Shown one piece after another: positions 13,770-17,930 of a stretch of DNA of 17,930 nt. The DNA is from Pseudomonadota bacterium (lineage in GTDB: Bacteria; Pseudomonadota; Alphaproteobacteria; Sphingomonadales; Sphingomonadaceae), in contig JAEWIL010000233.1 in the NCBI GenBank assembly GCA_023387085.1, forward strand, positions 1 through 17,930, written 5' to 3'. The position numbers were made by a program, and so were the translations under genes. How positions within the stretch are numbered: the first letter of the stretch is position 1; every line of letters begins with the position of its first letter. Below the pieces are notes generated by a model. The model saw only the letters and a program-made list of their open reading frames with translations. It was not told the DNA's origin and did no database searches.

Positions 13770-14320
13770 ACAGCTCCAGCATCATCATGCCCGGCCAGAT
13801 GCCGGTCGCCCCGGGTACCAATCCCGATCAAGGGTTCTTCGACGATCTCAACAGCGAGGTCGGCGACAAGGGCTTTCTCGTCACCTCGACCGAGGATCTG
13901 TTCAACTGGGCGCGCACCGGCTCGCTGTGGTGGATGACCTTCGGGCTCGCCTGCTGCGCGGTCGAGATGATCCACGTCAACATGCCGCGCTATGACATGG
14001 AGCGCTTCGGTGCGGCGCCGCGCGCCAGCCCGCGCCAGTCGGACGTGATGATCGTCGCGGGCACACTCTGCAACAAGATGGCCCCGGCGCTCCGCCGCGT
14101 CTACGACCAGATGTCGAACCCGAAATATGTCATCTCGATGGGCAGCTGCGCCAATGGCGGCGGCTATTATCATTACAGTTATTCGGTGGTGCGCGGCTGC
14201 GACCGCATCGTGCCGGTGGATATTTACGTTCCCGGTTGTCCGCCGACCGCCGAAGCGCTGCTCTATGGCGTGATGCAGTTGCAGCGGAAGATCCGCCGCA
14301 CCGGGACGATCGAACGCTGA
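13766..14320 (+). CDS. nuoB: NADH-quinone oxidoreductase subunit B
   Basis: NuoB holds iron-sulfur cluster N2, the last electron carrier before ubiquinone. The 184-aa product contains all four expected ligands: C63 and C64 in FGLACCAVEM, C128 in MGSCANGGGYY, and C158 in YVPGCPPTAEALLYG. The N-terminal 35 residues are variable and lack a membrane segment. The ATG at 13766 overlaps the nuoA stop by 4 nt; an upstream in-frame GTG at 13739 is rejected because it lies deeper inside nuoA. The stop overlaps the nuoC start by one base (TGATG). Confidence 0.96.
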   Translation: MNSSSIIMPGQMPVAPGTNPDQGFFDDLNSEVGDKGFLVTSTEDLFNWARTGSLWWMTFGLACCAVEMIHVNMPRYDMERFGAAPRASPRQSDVMIVAGTLCNKMAPALRRVYDQMSNPKYVISMGSCANGGGYYHYSYSVVRGCDRIVPVDIYVPGCPPTAEALLYGVMQLQRKIRRTGTIER

Positions 14321-15216
14321 TGGCCAGTCCCGCTCCCCTGATCGCGCCGCGCGACGGCATCGGCCCCGCGCTGCACAAGCTGCTTGGCGACGCCCTGATC
14401 GAACATGTCTTCACCGTCGGTGAGGACAGCATCACCGTGCGCCGCGACGCCATCGCCGGCGTGATGGTCATGCTGCGCGACGAGCTCGATTATCAGCAGT
14501 TGATGGAAATCGCCGGGGTCGACTATCCCGACCGCGCCGAGCGGTTCGAGGTCGTCTATCACCTGCTCAGCGTGACGAAGAATCACCGCCTGCGCGTCCG
14601 CGTCTGCACCGACGAAGCGACGCCGGTGCCGAGCATCGTGCCCGTCTGGCCGGTTGCAGGCTGGCTCGAGCGTGAAGTGTTCGACATGTACGGCGTGTTG
14701 TTCGCTGGCAACCCCGACCTCCGCCGCATCCTGACCGACTATGGTTTCCAGGGCCATCCACAGCGCAAGGATTTCCCGCTGACAGGCTATACCGAGCTGC
14801 GCTATTCCGAAGAGGACAAGCGCGTCGTCTACGAGCCGGTGAAGCTGGCGCAGGATTTCCGCAGCTTTGACTTCCTGAGCCCGTGGGAGGGCGCCGACTA
14901 TGTGTTGCCGGGCGACGAAAAGGCCGGCGGGACGGGCGAAGCGCCGGGCAAAGGCGCGCCGACGCCGATGACCGCACAGCAGGTCAAGAAGGCCGACGAG
15001 GCGAAGGCTCCGCCGCCGCCGACCCCGAAGACGACCGAAAAGACCGGGCAGACGGGGGCAGGGGCGAAAACCAACCTCAAGGCCGCGAAGACGAGCCGCG
15101 ACGGCGCCAAGGCGACGGTGACCGCCAAGGCGAAGACTCCGGCCACGAAGAAGGCCGAGAAGGCGCCGGCCAAGCCGCGCGCACCGCGCAAGCCCAAAGC
15201 AGGAGGTGACGCATGA
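14320..15216 (+). CDS. nuoC: NADH-quinone oxidoreductase subunit C with a long basic tail
   Basis: NuoC (30-kDa subunit) belongs to the peripheral arm and packs against NuoD near cluster N2. The core spans about residues 1-195 and includes MEIAGVDYPDR, FEVVYHLLSV, the signature WLEREVFDMYGVLFAGNPDL, RRILTDYGFQGHP, and RKDFPLTGYTELRY, ending in SPWEGADYVLPGDE. A tail of about 99 residues (200-298) follows, with roughly 19 Lys and 3 Arg against 8 acidic residues. It is full of Ala, Pro and Thr and resembles histone H1 or AlgP-like repeats. Typical NuoC proteins are about 200 aa, so the protein is about half again as long. The ATG at 14320 overlaps the nuoB stop; the open frame upstream (to 14236) lies inside nuoB. 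The last codons contain the ribosome site of nuoD. Confidence 0.95.
   Translation: MASPAPLIAPRDGIGPALHKLLGDALIEHVFTVGEDSITVRRDAIAGVMVMLRDELDYQQLMEIAGVDYPDRAERFEVVYHLLSVTKNHRLRVRVCTDEATPVPSIVPVWPVAGWLEREVFDMYGVLFAGNPDLRRILTDYGFQGHPQRKDFPLTGYTELRYSEEDKRVVYEPVKLAQDFRSFDFLSPWEGADYVLPGDEKAGGTGEAPGKGAPTPMTAQQVKKADEAKAPPPPTPKTTEKTGQTGAGAKTNLKAAKTSRDGAKATVTAKAKTPATKKAEKAPAKPRAPRKPKAGGDA
15201..15209 (+). promoter_or_regulatory. Strong ribosome binding site of nuoD inside nuoC
   Basis: AGGAGGTGA is a nine-base match to the anti-Shine-Dalgarno sequence. The AGGAGG core ends 6 nt before ATG 15213. It overlaps the last codons of nuoC, which encode Ala-Gly-Gly-Asp-Ala, and is the strongest ribosome site in the window. 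It secures the nuoD start. Confidence 0.85.
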
Positions 15217-16484
15217 CCGACTCTCCCCAAATGGCTTCAGGAGCGGTCAAGCACCATGGCAGCGACATGTTTGAAGGCTATCCGGTCGATACTGCGAACA
15301 CCGCGGGCGATCAGGCCGTCACCAACTATACGATCAACTTCGGCCCGCAGCATCCCGCCGCGCACGGCGTGCTGCGCATGGTGATGGAGCTCGATGGCGA
15401 GATCATCGAACGCGTCGATCCGCACGTCGGGCTGCTTCATCGCGGCACCGAAAAGCTGATCGAATACAAGACCTATCTTCAGGCTTTGCCCTATTTCGAC
15501 CGGCTCGACTATTGCTCGCCGCTCGGCATGGAGCACAGCTATGTCCTCGCGATCGAGAAATTGCTCGATCTGGAAGTGCCCGCACGCGCGCAATATCTGC
15601 GCACCCTGTTCGCCGAGCTGACGCGCATCTGCAATCACATGCTCAACATCGGGTCGCACGTCATGGACGTCGGCGCGATGACGCCGAACCTCTGGGTGTT
15701 CGAGCTGCGCGAGGATTGCCTGAACTTTTTTGAACGCGCATCGGGCGCGCGGATGCACTCGGCCTATTTCCGTCCGGGCGGCGTGCATCAGGATGTTCCC
15801 GAGAAATTGCTCTACGACATCGGCGAATGGTGCGAAAAGCGGCTGCCGAAGCTGTTCGGCGATGCGATGAGCCTCGTCATCGACAACCGCATCTTCAAGC
15901 AGCGCAACGTCGACATCGCGACGGTGAGCAAGGAAGACGCGCTGGCGTGGGGCTTTTCGGGCCCGATGATCCGTGGCAGCGGCATCGCATGGGATTTGCG
16001 CAAGTCGCAGCCCTATGATGCCTATGCCAAGATGGAATTCGACATCCCCGTCGGCACCAAGGGCGATTGCTATGACCGCTTCATGGTCCGCGTGCAGGAA
16101 GTCTATCAGTCGGCGCGCATCATCAAGCAATGCCTGCGCGACATGCCGAGCGGCCCGATCGCCAGCCTCGACCGCAAGGTCGTCCCGCCGAAGCGCGGCG
16201 AGATGAAGCAGTCGATGGAATCGCTGATCCATCACTTCAAGCTCTACACCGAGGGCTTCCACGTCCCCGCGGGCGAGGTTTATGTGGCCACCGAAAGCCC
16301 CAAGGGCGAGTTCGGTGTCTATCTGGTCAGCGACGGCACCAATAAGCCATACCGCTGCAAGATCCGCCCGACTGCCTTTTCACACCTGCAGGCAATGGAC
16401 ATGATGGCGAAGGGCCACATGCTCGCCGACACGACTGCGATCATCGGCGCGATCGACGTCGTGTTCGGGGAGTGCGACCGGTGA
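15213..16484 (+). CDS. nuoD: NADH-quinone oxidoreductase subunit D
   Basis: NuoD (49-kDa subunit) forms much of the ubiquinone cavity of complex I. The 423-aa product carries FGPQHPAAHGVLR with H47 and H51 (beta-hairpin loop at the quinone site), GLLHRGTEKL, and LPYFDRLDY, in which Y100 likely corresponds to the headgroup tyrosine (from family knowledge, not aligned here). Next come SPLGMEHSYVLAIEKLL, SHVMDVGAMTP, YFRPGGVHQDVP, GPMIRGSGIAWDLRK, VGTKGDCYDRFMVR, and the C-terminal FGECDR. The first 35 or so residues form a polar extension before the conserved core. The start overlaps nuoC by 4 nt (ATGA) behind a strong ribosome site. The stop overlaps the next gene (GTGA). Confidence 0.97.
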   Translation: MTDSPQMASGAVKHHGSDMFEGYPVDTANTAGDQAVTNYTINFGPQHPAAHGVLRMVMELDGEIIERVDPHVGLLHRGTEKLIEYKTYLQALPYFDRLDYCSPLGMEHSYVLAIEKLLDLEVPARAQYLRTLFAELTRICNHMLNIGSHVMDVGAMTPNLWVFELREDCLNFFERASGARMHSAYFRPGGVHQDVPEKLLYDIGEWCEKRLPKLFGDAMSLVIDNRIFKQRNVDIATVSKEDALAWGFSGPMIRGSGIAWDLRKSQPYDAYAKMEFDIPVGTKGDCYDRFMVRVQEVYQSARIIKQCLRDMPSGPIASLDRKVVPPKRGEMKQSMESLIHHFKLYTEGFHVPAGEVYVATESPKGEFGVYLVSDGTNKPYRCKIRPTAFSHLQAMDMMAKGHMLADTTAIIGAIDVVFGECDR

Positions 16485-16813
16485 CGAAGCTGGAAATAGC
16501 CGAGGCGATGATCGCGCATTACAACGCGCAGGATGCTGACGCCTATGTCGCGTTGATGACCGACGACGCGGCCGAAGCCGGCTATCGCGGCGCGGTTGTT
16601 CGCGATGGCAAGGAAGGCGTACGCGAAGGCCTGAAAGCCATGTTTGCCGAATTCCCGCAGAACCGGGCCGAAATCCTTTCGGGGTACGCGCTCGGCGATT
16701 TTGCCGTGCTGCACGAAAAAGTCGCGCGCTCGCCGGAGGCCGAACCGTTTGAGGTCATGTCCATCTATAGTTTTGAAGGCGACAAAGTGTCGCGTGTGGA
16801 GTTTGTCCGCTAA
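16481..16813 (+). CDS. NTF2-like / SnoaL-like protein inside the nuo operon
   Basis: The 110-aa product matches the NTF2-like fold family. An N-terminal helix (IAEAMIAHYNAQDADAYVAL) leads to MTDDA, a helix built on GKEGVREGLKAMFAEFP, and strands GYALGDFAVLHEKV and EVMSIYSFEGDKVSRVEFV. Such proteins form cone-shaped pockets and may be enzymes, binding proteins or accessory domains, so no substrate is proposed. There is no signal peptide, so it should be cytosolic. The start is GTG 16481, overlapping the nuoD stop (GTGA). The stop overlaps nuoE (TAATG), so it is embedded in the translational relay of complex I genes. It is not a core complex I subunit. Codon use looks like its neighbours, giving no sign of recent transfer. 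Confidence 0.85.
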   Translation: MTKLEIAEAMIAHYNAQDADAYVALMTDDAAEAGYRGAVVRDGKEGVREGLKAMFAEFPQNRAEILSGYALGDFAVLHEKVARSPEAEPFEVMSIYSFEGDKVSRVEFVR

Positions 16814-17481
16814 TGGCTGACGCACCCCAAATCCCCGATGAGGCCGAAGTCCGCGCGCGCTGGGGCGCGTTTGCTTGGACCGCCGAAAACGCCGAAAAGG
16901 CGAAAACCGTTATCGCGCGCTACCCTGCGGGGCGCCAGCGCTCGGCGGTGATGCCGCTGCTCGACCTCGCGCAGCGCCAGGTCGGCGCCGAGACACAGAC
17001 GCAGGGCTGGCTGCCCGTCCCGGTGATCGAATATGTCGCGGCGCAGCTCGATATGCCGTACATCCGTGCGTACGAAGTCGCGACCTTCTATACGATGTAC
17101 AACCTCGTGCCCGTCGGCCGCTATCATGTGCAGGTCTGCGGCACGACGCCGTGCCTGCTGCGCGGGTCGGACGATGTCATGGCCGCGTGCAAGAATCGCG
17201 GCATGACCAAGGGCAAGACCACGCCCGACGGCCTGTTCACGCTGACCGAGGTCGAGTGCATGGGCACCTGCGCCAACGCGCCGATGGTCCAGATCAACGA
17301 CGATAATTACGAAGACCTCGATTATGATTCGATGGTCCGCATCCTCGACGATCTCGCCGCGGGCAAGCAGCCCAAGACTGGCCCCCAGAATCCCAAGCGC
17401 CACACGAGCGAGCCCGAGGGCGGCCCGACGACGCTGAAGGACATGGTGTCGTCGAACTATGATTACCGGAAGGACTGGTGA
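16813..17481 (+). CDS. nuoE: NADH-quinone oxidoreductase subunit E
   Basis: NuoE (24-kDa subunit) carries the [2Fe-2S] cluster N1a in the NADH-oxidising module with NuoF. The 222-aa product has an N-terminal helical domain (AVMPLLDLAQRQVG, WLPVPVIEYVAAQLDMP, YEVATFYTMYNLVPVG) and a thioredoxin-like domain. The four ligands are present: C109 and C114 in VCGTTPCLLRGSD, C149 and C153 in VECMGTCANAPMVQIND. A polar tail of about 35 residues rich in Lys, Pro and Gly ends in NYDYRKDW. The ATG overlaps the preceding stop by one base. Unlike the other junctions, its 3' end is followed by a 115-nt gap with a repeat before the next ORF. Confidence 0.96.
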   Translation: MADAPQIPDEAEVRARWGAFAWTAENAEKAKTVIARYPAGRQRSAVMPLLDLAQRQVGAETQTQGWLPVPVIEYVAAQLDMPYIRAYEVATFYTMYNLVPVGRYHVQVCGTTPCLLRGSDDVMAACKNRGMTKGKTTPDGLFTLTEVECMGTCANAPMVQINDDNYEDLDYDSMVRILDDLAAGKQPKTGPQNPKRHTSEPEGGPTTLKDMVSSNYDYRKDW

Positions 17482-17596
17482 GGATGGCCCGCATTCCTTT
17501 CCTTCGTCCGGCATCCATTCGTCCTTGCTCTGCTGGCGCCAGCGCCGGATGGACCCCGGATCAAGTCCCGGGTGACGATGCATGGGAGGCGCGCGC
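17482..17596. repeat. Intergenic region with a dispersed palindromic repeat (PGLDPGS type)
   Basis: The core at 17553-17573 is an 8-bp stem: ACCCCGGA and TCCCGGGT around the loop TCAAG, with one C-C mismatch. Read on the minus strand it encodes HPGLDPGS, the hallmark of a short palindromic repeat scattered through many alphaproteobacterial genomes (recalled from general knowledge). A perfect 12-bp palindrome, GCTGGCGCCAGC, lies at 17532-17543. The unit separates nuoE from a small membrane-protein gene and could form an RNA hairpin within the operon transcript. Confidence 0.7.
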
Positions 17597-17758
17597 GTGA
17601 CCCAGAAGGACATCGTCACGATCCTCGCGATCATCGGCGCGCTCGTCGTGCTCGGTTTCGTGCTGCGCGTGACCTTCGCGCTGATCGGCCCGCTGCTGGT
17701 TATCGGGCTGGGCTATATCGCGTATCGGATGTTTCAGAACAAGGGTGGGACGCGCTGA
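17597..17758 (+). CDS. Small membrane protein (53 aa) between nuoE and nuoF
   Basis: This 53-aa frame starts at GTG 17597, with GGGAGG 7 nt upstream, and stops at 17756-17758, overlapping the nuoF start by one base (TGATG). After a short polar start (Thr-Gln-Lys-Asp) it is almost entirely hydrophobic: IVTILAIIGALVVLGFVL (6-23), a single Arg24, then FALIGPLLVIGLGYIAY (27-43), and a basic end (Arg, Lys, Arg). Two transmembrane helices are likely. Its place implies co-expression with complex I, but it is not one of the 14 standard subunits. I do not recognise the family. The ribosome site, one-base overlap and GC-rich codons argue for real coding. Confidence 0.75.
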   Translation: MTQKDIVTILAIIGALVVLGFVLRVTFALIGPLLVIGLGYIAYRMFQNKGGTR

Positions 17759-17930
17759 TGCTCGCCGACAAGGATCGCATCTTTACCAATCTCTACGGCT
17801 TTCAGGACTGGGGCCTGAAAGCGGCGCAGGCGCGCGGCGATTGGGACAAGACCAAGGATTTGATGAAGCGCGGCCAGGACGCGATCATCGAGGAAATCAA
17901 GGCGTCGGGCCTGCGCGGTCGCGGCGGCGC
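17758..17930 (+). CDS. nuoF: NADH-quinone oxidoreductase subunit F, 5' part
   Basis: NuoF (51-kDa subunit) binds NADH, FMN and a [4Fe-4S] cluster. Only the first 57 residues are inside the window. The opening DKDRIFTNLYGFQDWGLKAA is the usual alphaproteobacterial N-terminus. The end, IIEEIKASGLRGRGGA, begins the FMN/NADH-site glycine-rich motif. The catalytic and cluster regions lie beyond the edge. The ATG at 17758 overlaps the stop of the small membrane protein gene. Confidence 0.93.
   Translation, partial: MLADKDRIFTNLYGFQDWGLKAAQARGDWDKTKDLMKRGQDAIIEEIKASGLRGRGG

Noticed and set aside
14236..14319. Longer nuoC start inside nuoB
   Set aside because: It would overlap nuoB coding sequence. 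The TGATG junction at 14318-14322 gives the normal N-terminus.
1..17930. CRISPR array, prophage, transposase, toxin-antitoxin or defence genes
   Set aside because: No regularly spaced repeats, integrase, transposase or known defence motifs were seen on either strand, and base composition is even throughout.

Overview
The window reads as a high-GC alphaproteobacterial chromosome, most likely Sphingomonadales and close to Sphingopyxis or Sphingomonas. This rests on codon use, protein style and gene order: zapA beside 6S RNA, tkt-gap-pgk-fba, thiE, efp-suhB, and a nuo operon with separate nuoC and nuoD. The genus is an inference from memory of such genomes, not from a search. Nearly all genes are housekeeping. 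I see no prophage, insertion sequence, CRISPR array, tRNA or rRNA.

Left edge (1-850), minus strand: a small coiled-coil protein gene overlaps zapA. The 5' part of 6S RNA follows behind its own promoter and is cut by the window edge. Divergently, from 902, comes a central-carbon cluster: transketolase, glyceraldehyde-3-phosphate dehydrogenase, phosphoglycerate kinase and class I fructose-bisphosphate aldolase. Together they interconvert pentose phosphates, triose phosphates and fructose-1,6-bisphosphate. The aldolase has a candidate promoter of its own.

Middle (6.1-12.1 kb): a SAM-dependent O-methyltransferase ends on a stop codon that overlaps the stop of a convergent lipoprotein gene. That lipoprotein gene and thiE diverge from a 35-bp gap holding two interlocked, apparently leaderless promoters. 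thiE overlaps an exported M23 peptidase gene whose stop codon appears lost, so its frame runs into the next gene. A small minus-strand ORF, an OPT-family transporter, elongation factor P and a SuhB-type inositol-phosphatase family protein follow.

Right part (12.1-17.9 kb): two tandem exported YbjN-family paralogues lie on the minus strand. Divergently, the complex I operon runs nuoA-nuoB-nuoC-nuoD-[NTF2-like]-nuoE-[palindromic repeat]-[53-aa membrane protein]-nuoF, and nuoF is cut by the window end. Most junctions overlap by 1 to 8 nt, implying translational coupling. NuoC carries a Lys/Ala/Pro-rich tail of about 99 residues.

The best leads are the extra pieces inside the nuo operon, the NuoC tail, the paired exported YbjN proteins, the -10 boxes placed exactly 6 nt before start codons, and the broken 3' end of the M23 gene. 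I found no convincing new multi-gene system; these are local oddities in conserved loci.
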